A DNA stretch of 64,000 nucleotides from Pantoea cypripedii (GTDB taxonomy: Bacteria; Pseudomonadota; Gammaproteobacteria; Enterobacterales; Enterobacteriaceae): positions 690,376-754,375 of the forward strand of contig NZ_CP024770.1 of the NCBI RefSeq assembly GCF_011395035.1. The letters are read 5' to 3'. Both the position numbers and the translations under genes were made by a program. Of this stretch, positions 54,124 to 62,690 are shown piece after piece. Under the pieces are notes generated by a model. The model did no database searches. It was not told the DNA's origin and was given only the letters and a program-made list of their open reading frames with translations. The first letter of the stretch is position 1. The number at the start of each line of letters is the position of its first letter.

Positions 54124-55347
54124 TTAATAAGAAAAAGTCAGCGGCGGTAACTCGCCATTAACGTAGAAATCCCCCAGCGTGCGGTATTTGTAAGCCAGTG
54201 GGTCATGCGTGGTGTGAGTTCGGGCGTTGCGCCAGTGACGATCAAGATTGCGCGTGCGCACCGTAGCCGAGGCCCCGCCGATATCGAACAACCATTGCGA
54301 CACCGCCAGTGAAGCCCGCGTTGAGACGGTTTTTGCTTCCGCCACGGCCAGTGAGGCCTGCGCTGCCAGATGCTCGCAAGCCTCAATGGTCTGCTGAGTG
54401 AAGCGGGCGCTCGCGGCCGCTTCCAGCTGGTCTGCCGCGCTCAGTACCAGCGCTTCCGCCGCGCGGCAGTGGGCCGACATCTCCCCCACCGTATGTAGCA
54501 GATAGGGATCTTCACTGGCTTTGGTTACGCCGCTTTCTTTTACCGGGCGCACATGCTGGCGGGCAAAATCGAGCGCATCATCCAGCGCCGCCAGGGCAAT
54601 GCCGGTATCAATGGCGCAGTGAATAATTTGCGCGGTGGCTCCGGCGTGATGGCGCTGGTGACGCCAGGGTTCCATCATCAGCACTTCTGACGCCGCTACC
54701 CGGACGTGGTTGAGTTCCGTGGTGCCACTGGCGGTGCAGCGCTGCCCCATACCATTCCAGTCATCATGACGAATAATGCCGGGGCGGTTGGCCGGGACGA
54801 TGGCGGATACCAGCTGATTCTGATCGTTAAGGCAGCGGATTTTCAGCCAGTCGCCGAACAGCGCACCGGTGCTGTAATGCTTCAGGCCATTGAGCCGGAA
54901 ATAATCGCCTTCGGCGGTTAACCGGGTTTGTAATTCCCCCCGGAACTGACCGCCCCGTTCAGCCGCCGCGCCACTGAACAGATAACCCGCTGCCGCAAGG
55001 GGAAGATATTGTTGCTGCTGTGCAGCAGTGCCCATCAGACGCAGACGCTCGACGAAAACCACATGACCGAGAAACGCCTGTGCAACGCTGGCATCGCCAC
55101 GCGCCAGCGCCAGGTATTGCTGTGCCACGTCGCGCCAGCTACCTCCCGCACCGCCTGCCGATATCGGCACACGCAGTGCACCAAGGCGCAATTGCCGGAT
55201 TTCCGCGAATACATCAAAGGGCAGCGTTCGCCCGGCATCACGGGCCGCCGCCTGCTGCGCCAGCCGCGTCGACAGTTCATGCGTTGCCGCCAGCAGCGCA
55301 TCACGGGTCACTCCCGTTACGGGAATATCTGCATTGGCAGCAGTCAT
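54124..55347 (-). CDS. DszC/SfnB-like flavin monooxygenase
   Basis: 407 residues. It shows GAAAERGGQFRGELQTRL, RLNGLKHYSTGALFGD, DDWNGMGQRCTASGTTEL and HWRNARTHTTHDP. It is paralogous to the product of 51245 (the two share most motifs) but is separated from it by the binding-protein gene. The two may form a heteromer or act on different substrates. The start overlaps the stop of the ATPase gene (4 bp). Confidence 0.85.
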   Translation of the reverse strand: MTAANADIPVTGVTRDALLAATHELSTRLAQQAAARDAGRTLPFDVFAEIRQLRLGALRVPISAGGAGGSWRDVAQQYLALARGDASVAQAFLGHVVFVERLRLMGTAAQQQQYLPLAAAGYLFSGAAAERGGQFRGELQTRLTAEGDYFRLNGLKHYSTGALFGDWLKIRCLNDQNQLVSAIVPANRPGIIRHDDWNGMGQRCTASGTTELNHVRVAASEVLMMEPWRHQRHHAGATAQIIHCAIDTGIALAALDDALDFARQHVRPVKESGVTKASEDPYLLHTVGEMSAHCRAAEALVLSAADQLEAAASARFTQQTIEACEHLAAQASLAVAEAKTVSTRASLAVSQWLFDIGGASATVRTRNLDRHWRNARTHTTHDPLAYKYRTLGDFYVNGELPPLTFSY

Positions 55348-56339
55348 GATACGGCTCTCCTGATGATTAAAGTCTGCCCGGATGGGGCATAAGGATGATG
55401 GCAGGCCACCTGATGGCCCTCGCCCTGCCCGCTCAGCGCAGGCGCACGTTCACGGCAATCGGCCTGCACATTGGGGCAGCGTTGCTGAAAGCGGCAGCCC
55501 TGGCTCAGGGCATACGGATTGACTGGCGACTCCTCATCGGGAGGAGCCTGGCGCAACCGACGCTGATCCGGGCTGGTGCCAGGAATGGTGCTCAGTAACA
55601 GACGGGTATAGGGATGAGCAGCGTGACTCCACATCTGCGCTTTCGGCAAAACCTCAACAATTTGTCCGGCATACATCACCGCGATACGCGAAGCGATGCG
55701 CTCCACCACCGATAAGTCGTGGCTGATAAACAGGATGGCAACGCCGGTGCGCTGTTGCAGGGTCTGGAGGAGATCGACAATCTGTTTTTGCAGGCTGACA
55801 TCCAGTGCTGAAACCGGCTCATCGCAGACGATCAATTCAGGTTCTGGCGCCAGTGCACGGGCAATGTTCAGGCGCTGACGTTGCCCACCCGATAACTGAT
55901 GCGGATAGCGATCCATCAGCGTGCTATCCAGCCCGACATCATTGAACAGCTGCGCGGCTTTTTCACGCCGTGCCTGGCGCGATAACCCGCTATGCAGGCT
56001 TAACGGTAGTTCCACCGCTTTTTGCGCACGCTGACGCGGGTCCAGGGCTGACAACGGGTCCTGAAACACCATCTGGATCGCCCGGCGCAGTGGACGCAGC
56101 CGACGCGCGGATAGCGCGGCCAGATTGGTATCGCGGAAGTGGATATCGCCTTGCTGCGCACGCTGCAAGCCAACCAGCGCCTTACCCAGCGAGGTTTTAC
56201 CGCAACCGGATTCACCAATCAGCGCGAGGATTTCTCCGCGATCAATATGAAAACTGACGCCATCAACCGCGGTAAAACTGCCTTCGGTGGTGTCATAGCG
56301 AACCGTTAACTCCCGCACATCCAGTAGCCGGGCGCTCAT
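55344..56339 (-). CDS. ABC ATPase, DppF/GsiA-half type
   Basis: 331 residues from the ATG at 56339, which overlaps the previous stop; a longer frame from 56438 lies wholly in that gene. Walker A is GESGCGKTSLGKALVGLQ, the signature is LSGGQRQRLNIARAL, and Walker B is LIVCDEPVSALDVS. The C-terminal extension includes HPYTRLLLSTIPGT and GCRFQQRCPNVQADC. It powers the second dipeptide-type importer. Confidence 0.9.
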   Translation of the reverse strand: MSARLLDVRELTVRYDTTEGSFTAVDGVSFHIDRGEILALIGESGCGKTSLGKALVGLQRAQQGDIHFRDTNLAALSARRLRPLRRAIQMVFQDPLSALDPRQRAQKAVELPLSLHSGLSRQARREKAAQLFNDVGLDSTLMDRYPHQLSGGQRQRLNIARALAPEPELIVCDEPVSALDVSLQKQIVDLLQTLQQRTGVAILFISHDLSVVERIASRIAVMYAGQIVEVLPKAQMWSHAAHPYTRLLLSTIPGTSPDQRRLRQAPPDEESPVNPYALSQGCRFQQRCPNVQADCRERAPALSGQGEGHQVACHHPYAPSGQTLIIRRAVS

Positions 56340-57124
56340 AATTGACCTCCGGCCAGCGGGCGCGCGTTCAGCAGTTGCCGGGTGTAGGCATGTTGCGGAT
56401 GCTGATATAACCGCTGCGCCGACTGCGTCTCCAGACATTCGCCGTGACGTAACACCGCAACGCGGTCCGCCAGCTCGGCCACCACGCCTAAATCATGGGT
56501 AATCAATAAAATGGCGGTCCCGGTTTCCTGCTGGATGGCAGCAAGCAAACGAATGATTTGCGCCTGAATAGTGACATCCAGTGCGGTAGTGGGCTCATCG
56601 GCAATCAGCAGCGCCGGGTTCCCGGCCAGCGCCATCGCGATCACCACGCGCTGACGCATGCCACCGGAGAGCTGATGGGGATAACTGGCATAGCGCTGAT
56701 CGGCCATCGGTATGCGGACTTTATGCAGCAGCGCCAGCGCACGGAGTCGGGCTTCTTTGCGCCCAACCTGCTGATGCAGCCGGACGGATTCAGCGATTTG
56801 ATCACCCACCTTCATCAGCGGGTTTAAGGCAGAAAGAGCATCCTGAAAAATCATGCCGACGCGTCCACCCCGTAACTGGCGCAGAGCGCTTTCGCTGAGA
56901 TGACGGATATCCTGCCCTTCAAATTGCAGCCGATCCGCCGTGGTATGCGCTCCAGCGGGCAGCAAGCCTAACAATGCGTAACCGGTGGTGGTTTTACCGC
57001 TGCCTGACTCCCCCACCAGCGCCAGCGTCTCTCCGGCTTCAATGGTGAAACTCAGTTGCTTTACGGCCGCCTGATGCTGGCCGCGATAACGGATGGTGAG
57101 ATTTTCCACCTCTAATAGCGCCAT
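56336..57124 (-). CDS. ABC ATPase, DppD type, short form
   Basis: 262 residues. Walker A is GESGSGKTTTGYALLGLLP, the signature is LSGGMRQRVVIAMAL, and Walker B is LLIADEPTTALDVT. It ends soon after HPQHAYTRQLLNARP and lacks the Cys-containing tail of about 60 residues that its relatives at 38425 and 39402 have. The 4-bp overlap with the next gene shows the end is genuine. Confidence 0.9.
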   Translation of the reverse strand: MALLEVENLTIRYRGQHQAAVKQLSFTIEAGETLALVGESGSGKTTTGYALLGLLPAGAHTTADRLQFEGQDIRHLSESALRQLRGGRVGMIFQDALSALNPLMKVGDQIAESVRLHQQVGRKEARLRALALLHKVRIPMADQRYASYPHQLSGGMRQRVVIAMALAGNPALLIADEPTTALDVTIQAQIIRLLAAIQQETGTAILLITHDLGVVAELADRVAVLRHGECLETQSAQRLYQHPQHAYTRQLLNARPLAGGQL

Positions 57125-57969
57125 TATTGCAGCCTCCCGCGTTGTGGATTAATCACGTCATTAATGGCCCGACCCAGCAGGCTCAATGACGCGACGGTAA
57201 AGAAAATCGCTATCCCAGGAATGGCGGAGATATATCCGGCACTGCGTAACACATCTCTGCCCTGCCCGATCATGCTGCCCCAGGAGATGACGTTAGGATC
57301 GCCCATCCCGAGAAACGCCAGCGCGGCTTCGGTCAAAATGGCGTGACCGACCAGCATGGCCAGCATCGCGACTACCGGGATCAACACGTTGGGAAGGATA
57401 TGCACCAGCAGGATGTGGCTATCGCGCATCCCCATGACCTTGCCAGCCAGTACGAAATCGAGATTACGCAACCGGCGGGCTTCGCCTCTGGCAATGCGTG
57501 CCACGTTAGGCCACGCGGTCGCCGCGATACCAAGCGTGATAGTTGAGACCGTGGGTCCGAGGATCAGTACCAGCACCAGGGTGAACAACAGCGAAGGCAT
57601 GATCTGAAACAGTTCGGTGATGCGCATCAGCTGGTTATCGACCCAGCCACCATAGAAACCGGCAAAGCTACCAATCACTAATCCCAGCACGGCTGTCAGT
57701 AATCCGGCAGCCAGTCCAATCGAGAGAGAGAGGCGTGCGCCCCAGGCAATGCCGCTCCAGATATCACGACCAAGGGTATCGGTGCCAAGCAAATGAGCCA
57801 CATTCTGACCCGGTGCCAGATAGGGTCGGGCAATCATCGCCGTGGGATCGCTGCCGGTTATCCAGGGCGCAAGCAAAGCGATGGCAATCACCAGCAGCAG
57901 ACCAAACGCACCACACCAGCCCGCCAGATGCGCGATAGCTTTGGGTTTTAGCAGACTGAGCGTGCTCAT
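57124..57969 (-). CDS. ABC permease, DppC type
   Basis: 281 residues with HLLGTDTLGRDIWSGIAWGARLSL, the EAA loop LDFVLAGKVMGMRDSHILLVHILPN, and a final GRAINDVINPQRGR. It overlaps both neighbours by one to four bases. It is the inner-membrane subunit of the importer encoded at 52450-58961. Confidence 0.9.
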   Translation of the reverse strand: MSTLSLLKPKAIAHLAGWCGAFGLLLVIAIALLAPWITGSDPTAMIARPYLAPGQNVAHLLGTDTLGRDIWSGIAWGARLSLSIGLAAGLLTAVLGLVIGSFAGFYGGWVDNQLMRITELFQIMPSLLFTLVLVLILGPTVSTITLGIAATAWPNVARIARGEARRLRNLDFVLAGKVMGMRDSHILLVHILPNVLIPVVAMLAMLVGHAILTEAALAFLGMGDPNVISWGSMIGQGRDVLRSAGYISAIPGIAIFFTVASLSLLGRAINDVINPQRGRLQ

Positions 57970-58961
57970 AAATGGCCCCCACTGCGGCTGCGTGGATCGA
58001 TCGCGGCATGCACCAGCTCGGTCAGCAGATTCACCACCACCACAAACAGCGAGGTGACAAATAAGATCCCCAGCAACAGATTCACATCGCGCGTTGACAC
58101 CGCCGAGAGCGCCAGCTGGCCCAGCCCCGGCCAGGCGAACACCGTTTCAATGGTGACGGATCCGCTTAACATCGCGCCAAATTGCAGGCCGGTCAGCGTC
58201 ACCACCGGTAACAATGCGTTGGGGATGATATGCCGCCAGATCAGACGGAAGCGGCTGCAGCCCTTGGCGCGCGCGGTGCGGATGAAGTCCTGCAACGCCA
58301 CACCACGGACGGACTCCTGCATCAGGCGGATATACAGCGCGAGATAACTGAAGGCGAGACAACCTGCGGGCATCAGCAGATGGCGTGTCACATCCCAGAC
58401 ACTTGCCAACCCGGTAAAATCGGCCCCCATGGTGCTGTCACCACTGGAAGGCAGCCAACCCAGCTTGACGGTAAACACCACCACTACCATCAGACCAAGC
58501 CAGAACACTGGCATGGCAAATCCCAGGGTGGCGATCAGACCAATCAGGCGCTCAATGGCTGGCTTCCTGGTCACGGCAGCAATCACCCCCAGTAGCGTAC
58601 CGAGCGTCACCGCGATCAGTAATGCGACCCCCATCAACAGCAGTGTGGAGGAAAGCCGCTCGGCGATAAGCTGGGTAACAGATTCGCTGTAGCGGAATGA
58701 CCAGCCGAGATCGCCGCTGAGAATGTTTTTCAGATAGGAGAAGAACTGCACCATCAACGGCTGATCGCTGCCAAACTGCGCGCGCAGCTGCGCCATAAAT
58801 TCGGGTGTCGCCGCTCCGGCTTCTCCGGCAATCACATCAGCCAGATCGCCCGGTACACTTTTCAGCAGGAAAAAGTTGAGGATCACCACCATAAGTGCCA
58901 CCGGCAGCGCCTGTATGACGCGCGCCAGCAGCGGATGCAACCTGAAGCGAGAGATTTTCAC
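57966..58961 (-). CDS. ABC permease, DppB type
   Basis: 331 residues with VIQALPVALMVVILNFFLLKSVPGD at the first helix, the EAA loop DFIRTARAKGCSRFRLIWRHIIPN, and SVTIETVFAWPGLGQLAL. The 4-bp overlap with the SfnG-like gene shows the oxygenase and importer are co-translated. Confidence 0.9.
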   Translation of the reverse strand: MKISRFRLHPLLARVIQALPVALMVVILNFFLLKSVPGDLADVIAGEAGAATPEFMAQLRAQFGSDQPLMVQFFSYLKNILSGDLGWSFRYSESVTQLIAERLSSTLLLMGVALLIAVTLGTLLGVIAAVTRKPAIERLIGLIATLGFAMPVFWLGLMVVVVFTVKLGWLPSSGDSTMGADFTGLASVWDVTRHLLMPAGCLAFSYLALYIRLMQESVRGVALQDFIRTARAKGCSRFRLIWRHIIPNALLPVVTLTGLQFGAMLSGSVTIETVFAWPGLGQLALSAVSTRDVNLLLGILFVTSLFVVVVNLLTELVHAAIDPRSRSGGHL

Positions 58962-60121
58962 AGGCGCAGCCCCGCTTGTTTCATCAGGGGCAGTACGGCT
59001 TCACCGAAGTAAGCAAGGTCTGGTGCATAGTCGTAAAACGTCAGCTGTACGCCATCGCACCCCGCCTGTTGCAGGCGCAGCAGATACTGCACGATTTGTT
59101 CTGGCGAGCCGACCAGCTGAATATTGCCACCGACAATTTTCTGATCGCGCTGATGTCCGAGAAACGCCTGGCTGTCGCGTTTTTGTGCCGAGGCAAAAAA
59201 GTTGTCCACGGCAACCGGATCCTGTGCTTCGACAATGGCATGGTAATAATCCCAGGCTTCCTGCTCTGTGGGCCGGCAGATGATCATCGGATTGATTAAG
59301 GTGCGCAGCGTACGCTGTTGTAACGCCGCCGCTGCCCGGATACGCGCCGTGTGCGCAGGCAACGCCTGTAGCGCCGCCTCAATCTCCGCCCCTGCGGGAC
59401 TGGTAATAAACACCAGATCGGAATGACGCGCGGCATAATCAATCCCGGCCTGCGAACCCGTGGCATTCACCAGCAGGGGGCGGCCATAGCGGGGTTTTGC
59501 TGCCACCCAACCCGCTTCACTCGACCAGAATTCTCCCTGGAAATTGATCTGCTCCTCATCGAGCCAGTAACGTTTCAACAGCGCGACAAACTCTTCCGCC
59601 ATTCGGTAGCGCGTGTCATGTTCAATCTGTGGCGCACCGAACATTCGGGCGTAACTGTCCTGATTGCCGGTAACCATATTCAGCCCCCAGCGTCCGCCTG
59701 AGATCAGATCCAGCGATGCACCAAAGCGCGCGAGATGCAGCGGGTGCCAGGGTCCATACAGAATATGGAGCGTGGAGATCAGCAAAATGCGTGACGTCAC
59801 TGCGCTTAATGCCGCAGTCGTCATAAAGGGGTCGATGCTGTGCTCGCGATAGCGAATCTGCCCACCATAGCCCCCTTTCGGGTTCCACTCCGCCAGACCG
59901 AACACCAGATCGAAGCCCAGGGCTTCCGCCGTGAGCGTCAGCTGTTTGTTGTAATCAAAGTGCCAGTCGGTGGTACGTGCCAGCTGTGAAGGACTCCAGC
60001 CGCCACTCTGAATCGGCAGAAACAGCCCCAGCAAAAAAGGCTGCTGAAGCACGGCATGCAGCGGACTGCCCGCAATATCTGCCGGAGATGTATCGGGAAT
60101 GCCTGGTGAACGCGAAGTCAT
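58958..60121 (-). CDS. FMNH2-dependent monooxygenase, SfnG-like
   Basis: 387 residues of the luciferase-like family. Stretches RTTDWHFDYNKQLTLTAE, GFDLVFGLAEWNPKGGYG, GPWHPLHLARFGASLDLISG and WGLNMVTGNQDSYARMFG resemble SfnG (dimethylsulfone monooxygenase) and RutA-type enzymes. It is the first gene of a nine-gene leftward operon. No flavin reductase is adjacent. A leader hairpin covers its ribosome site region (60124-60155). Confidence 0.82.
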   Translation of the reverse strand: MTSRSPGIPDTSPADIAGSPLHAVLQQPFLLGLFLPIQSGGWSPSQLARTTDWHFDYNKQLTLTAEALGFDLVFGLAEWNPKGGYGGQIRYREHSIDPFMTTAALSAVTSRILLISTLHILYGPWHPLHLARFGASLDLISGGRWGLNMVTGNQDSYARMFGAPQIEHDTRYRMAEEFVALLKRYWLDEEQINFQGEFWSSEAGWVAAKPRYGRPLLVNATGSQAGIDYAARHSDLVFITSPAGAEIEAALQALPAHTARIRAAAALQQRTLRTLINPMIICRPTEQEAWDYYHAIVEAQDPVAVDNFFASAQKRDSQAFLGHQRDQKIVGGNIQLVGSPEQIVQYLLRLQQAGCDGVQLTFYDYAPDLAYFGEAVLPLMKQAGLRL

Positions 60122-60123
60122 TG

Positions 60124-60155
60124 TCGGCCCGGTTATCGTTGAGATGATGGGCCGA
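60124..60155 (-). promoter_or_regulatory. Leader hairpin over the ribosome site
   Basis: In the leftward RNA TCGGCCC pairs with GGGCCGA (7 bp, 18-base loop). The right arm ends only 2 bases before the ATG at 60121. It covers the place where a ribosome site would be, so it could lower translation of the operon's first gene until opened. Confidence 0.5.
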
Positions 60156-60352
60156 TACTAGTGAGCCGTTAATTCAGGAAGAAATGAGAATTGGGTATTT
60201 GTTTATGCTTTTCCAGGGAATAGGGAAATTCGCTGACACGCTTTTAATTTTATCCATATGAAAATAATCAATTAATTTTTTAATCGCGTGGCTATTCTCA
60301 ACAGCAAAGTATCCTGAACCCTAATAGGTTTTTCACTCTCTCTAATACAAGT

Positions 60353-61216
60353 TCAGGTGTTTCTGAAGCCACTCGCCACTAACTCAAACGCCTGCTTAAC
60401 CAGCGTCTGACTGGTGCCGGGGCGGATCCACAGATAAAACTGTGTATCCGGCAGGCGTGGTAAGCCATCGCTTTCACCCAGCACACGCATATCGCTGTCG
60501 AGCAATTCAATACTGCGCGCCGTCACCCCCAGCCGGGCTTTCACTGCGGCCTTGATACCCAGCAAATTGGAGGTGGTGTAAGCCGGAGACCAGCGCACCT
60601 GCGCCGCATCCAGCGCTTCAATCGCTACCCGGCGAAAGATGCTGGGATAATCGGCAAGGATCAGCGGCAGAGGGGAATGCGGGCGATGCTGATACTGCGC
60701 GGAACAGATCCACACGGTAGGAGAGGTTCGCAGCAACACACCTTCCAGCTGTGGGTCGAAACGGGTTGATATGGTCATATCCACTTCTCCCCGGTGCAGC
60801 GCTTCCATCAGGAAGGGGCTGCGGCCAACGTCCAGCTCAATATTCAGTGACGGTGCCCAGCGGGCGATCTGGCTGAGGAGTGGCGGCAGCAGGGTATCTG
60901 CGACATCATGAGGTGAACCAATTCTGAGCACGCCGGAGAAACGGCTGTCTTTCAGCGAACGCAATGCATCGTCGTTCAACAACAACAGATCGCGTGCATA
61001 GCTCAGCAGTTGCTGACCATGCTGCGTCAGTCGTTTGGTCCGGCCTTCTTTTTCGAACAACGCCGTTCCCACCAGGGTTTCGAGTCGTTGCATCTGCTGA
61101 CTCACCGCGCCCTGGGTACGGCCTAAACGGATCCCTGCTTTGCTGAAAGTATGTGAGTCGGCCACCGCGATAAAAGTGCGCAACAGCTCGATATCAAGAT
61201 TTTCTGCGTCCGACAT
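60353..61216 (-). CDS. LysR-family transcriptional regulator
   Basis: 287 residues from the ATG at 61216, which has AAGGGA upstream; one at 61237 has none. The helix-turn-helix reads TFSKAGIRLGRTQGAVSQQM, followed by LFEKEGRTKRLTQHGQQLL. The effector domain is complete. It lies on the same strand 231 bp before the SfnG-like operon and is its most likely activator. Similar LysR proteins control sulfur- and sulfonate-use genes; the signal is not known. Confidence 0.85.
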   Translation of the reverse strand: MSDAENLDIELLRTFIAVADSHTFSKAGIRLGRTQGAVSQQMQRLETLVGTALFEKEGRTKRLTQHGQQLLSYARDLLLLNDDALRSLKDSRFSGVLRIGSPHDVADTLLPPLLSQIARWAPSLNIELDVGRSPFLMEALHRGEVDMTISTRFDPQLEGVLLRTSPTVWICSAQYQHRPHSPLPLILADYPSIFRRVAIEALDAAQVRWSPAYTTSNLLGIKAAVKARLGVTARSIELLDSDMRVLGESDGLPRLPDTQFYLWIRPGTSQTLVKQAFELVASGFRNT

Positions 61217-61391
61217 AACGTCCCTTATGGTTGCCAATTGCGGCCTGATATTTAGTCAGCCTCATGGTATACCGTGCTGAAATTAGATGCGCCGTTGATT
61301 AATGCAACAGTGGCCTCCAGCAGGGAATTTAGTCGATATCTGTGAAATGGTGCCAGGGCATGACGAAAGACATTCTGACATACCCGACGGG

Positions 61392-61461
61392 CAGGCATAG
61401 AGGTGATCTCACTAAATTGATTGCACAATCAGTAGATCACAAAACGCTATGCCTGTTTTTT
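61392..61461 (+). ncRNA. Triple-nested hairpin with T-run
   Basis: From outside in: CAGGCATAG with CTATGCCTG (9 bp), GTGATC with GATCAC (6 bp), TGATTG with CAATCA (6 bp, 2-base loop), all perfect, then TTTTTT at 61456-61461. The fold covers about 64 bases. It fits the end of a small RNA or a strong terminator of a rightward transcript, although no rightward protein gene lies to its left. A recombination site or a mobile-element end are other readings. Confidence 0.5.
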
Positions 61462-61510
61462 ATTACCCGCCCATTGCCAGAGATCCCTCAGCGCTTGGGC
61501 AGATTTGTGA

Positions 61511-61714
61511 TTATTCGCAGAATTTAGCGCGAGCTTTTAGCTCTGATATCGGCGCTCCGTTGTGATGGCGTTGATTGCCACACATCCAACAAGAACACAG
61601 ACAAGGCGTGTGATACGTCAAACCGTGACCGCCAATTGCATTGTTATAGCGGTTACGTTTTACTTTTAAGCGCCGCTCATGATGCTTGCGGAAAGCGCGA
61701 TTTCGTTGATTCAT
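61511..61714 (-). CDS. Small basic Cys-containing protein of unknown function
   Basis: 67 residues. The N-terminus is very basic (MNQRNRAFRKHHERRLKVKR); then comes CLCSCWMCGNQR, a Cys cluster that could bind a metal. I recall this CSCWMCGN pattern from small conserved proteins in enterobacterial mobile DNA, but no function is known. AGGGTG lies 8 bp before the ATG. It is downstream of the toxin/antitoxin pair. Confidence 0.6.
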   Translation of the reverse strand: MNQRNRAFRKHHERRLKVKRNRYNNAIGGHGLTYHTPCLCSCWMCGNQRHHNGAPISELKARAKFCE

Positions 61715-61735
61715 TACAGAACACCCTATTTAACG

Positions 61736-61754
61736 AGGCGGCGTGATGCCGCCT
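61736..61754. terminator. Hairpin after the antitoxin gene
   Basis: AGGCGGC and GCCGCCT, 7-bp perfect arms, 5-base loop, 45 bp after the antitoxin stop. It lacks a long T-run; it probably separates the toxin/antitoxin transcript from the small gene at 61511. Confidence 0.45.
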
Positions 61755-61798
61755 GCTTATGTGTTCCGAGTAGACGTTAACTCTCAAAGCGGCTCTGA

Positions 61799-62143
61799 TT
61801 AATGCTTAGAAGCGAACAGTTCAGGCCCGTTATCGCGCAAGAGCTGCAACATGCGCAATACTGGCTTGCTCGGCTTGATCTCACCACGTTCCCATTTAGA
61901 AACGCTGTCTACAGTCATTCCGAACGAGTAAGCAACAAGCGACTGAGACATTCCCCAGCGCGTGCGAGCCTCTTTGATTTCTTCTGCTGTCATCTGCTTA
62001 ACAGCTTCAATGCGATCACGCATTTCACGGGCTCTTGCCCGTGTTTCTGCTGCTGCTAATTCCTGGTCAGTTGCAAGCCCTAACGCATGTAGCTCTTTCA
62101 TATCTTCGAGCATTTCACTGAGTGAAGCTGGTTTAGTTTTCAT
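61799..62143 (-). CDS. Helix-turn-helix antitoxin (HigA/NadS-like)
   Basis: 114 residues. After a charged helical N-terminus the Xre-type helix-turn-helix lies near 58-86 (ARTRWGMSQSLVAYSFGMTV, then DSVSKWERGE). It overlaps the toxin gene by 11 bp and comes second, as in HigBA-type units. It should neutralise the toxin and repress the promoter at 62552-62580. Confidence 0.85.
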   Translation of the reverse strand: MKTKPASLSEMLEDMKELHALGLATDQELAAAETRARAREMRDRIEAVKQMTAEEIKEARTRWGMSQSLVAYSFGMTVDSVSKWERGEIKPSKPVLRMLQLLRDNGPELFASKH

Positions 62144-62525
62144 TGCATGTCACCTCTCTTACTATTCCGGCATCAACCAACTTTTTGATAGCTGTTGCAT
62201 CTGAGCGGAGATAAATTTTAGCCTGTTCATGAAAGCCTTCTAACTGGTCGTCTTCGATTTCCTTTACGCCCTTCTTAGTGCCATCCTTTGCCCATCCATC
62301 GAAATAAAACAGGTTTGAACCTTGTTTGAAAAAGATGATTGAACGAGCGCCACCGCTTTTACCTTCGTTCAAAGCTAAGCGCTTTTTAATGACGCCACCG
62401 CCTAAATCCCCCTCAAACACACCGTTCATCACTTCACTTGCTGCAATACAAAGTTGCGCATCGTTAAGGCTGGTTTTCTTGAATGCCTTATCAAAGCGCT
62501 TATGAACATAAAGATTAAAGCTCAT
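62133..62525 (-). CDS. RelE/HigB-type toxin
   Basis: 130 residues in the RelE-superfamily group PF06296 (DUF1044-like): FDKAFKKTSLNDAQLCIAA, LGGGVIKKRLALNEGKSGG, ARSIIFFKQGSNLFYFDGWA and KKGVKEIEDDQLEGF, then a C-terminal AIKKLVDAGIVREV. Such toxins cleave mRNA. Its gene comes first, with a clear promoter upstream. The pair lies beside the 3' end of the monooxygenase at 62691, in otherwise dense metabolic DNA, so it was probably acquired. Confidence 0.85.
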   Translation of the reverse strand: MSFNLYVHKRFDKAFKKTSLNDAQLCIAASEVMNGVFEGDLGGGVIKKRLALNEGKSGGARSIIFFKQGSNLFYFDGWAKDGTKKGVKEIEDDQLEGFHEQAKIYLRSDATAIKKLVDAGIVREVTCNEN

Positions 62526-62551
62526 AAATCGCCCTTTCCATAGTCGTGATT

Positions 62552-62580
62552 ATTATAGTAATGGTTACTATGTCTTGCAA
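62552..62580 (-). promoter_or_regulatory. Toxin/antitoxin promoter with operator
   Basis: On the minus strand, -35 TTGCAA (62575-62580), a 17-bp spacer and a perfect -10, TATAAT (62552-62557). The palindrome ATAGTAA-TGG-TTACTAT (62555-62571) fills the spacer, the right place for repression by the antitoxin. Confidence 0.7.
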
Positions 62581-62690
62581 GCATCAAGGAAGGCAGTCTG
62601 TATCAGCGAGTTCTGCTGTTTTTCTAAAGCAACTACCCGGCTTAATAAGGGAACCGAACGTCCGATGCGGGTCAACGTCAGTGATGCGCA

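Noticed and set aside
56340..56438. Longer start for the DppF-type ATPase
   Set aside because: It lies inside the preceding ATPase gene; the ATG at 56339 makes the normal 4-bp overlap.
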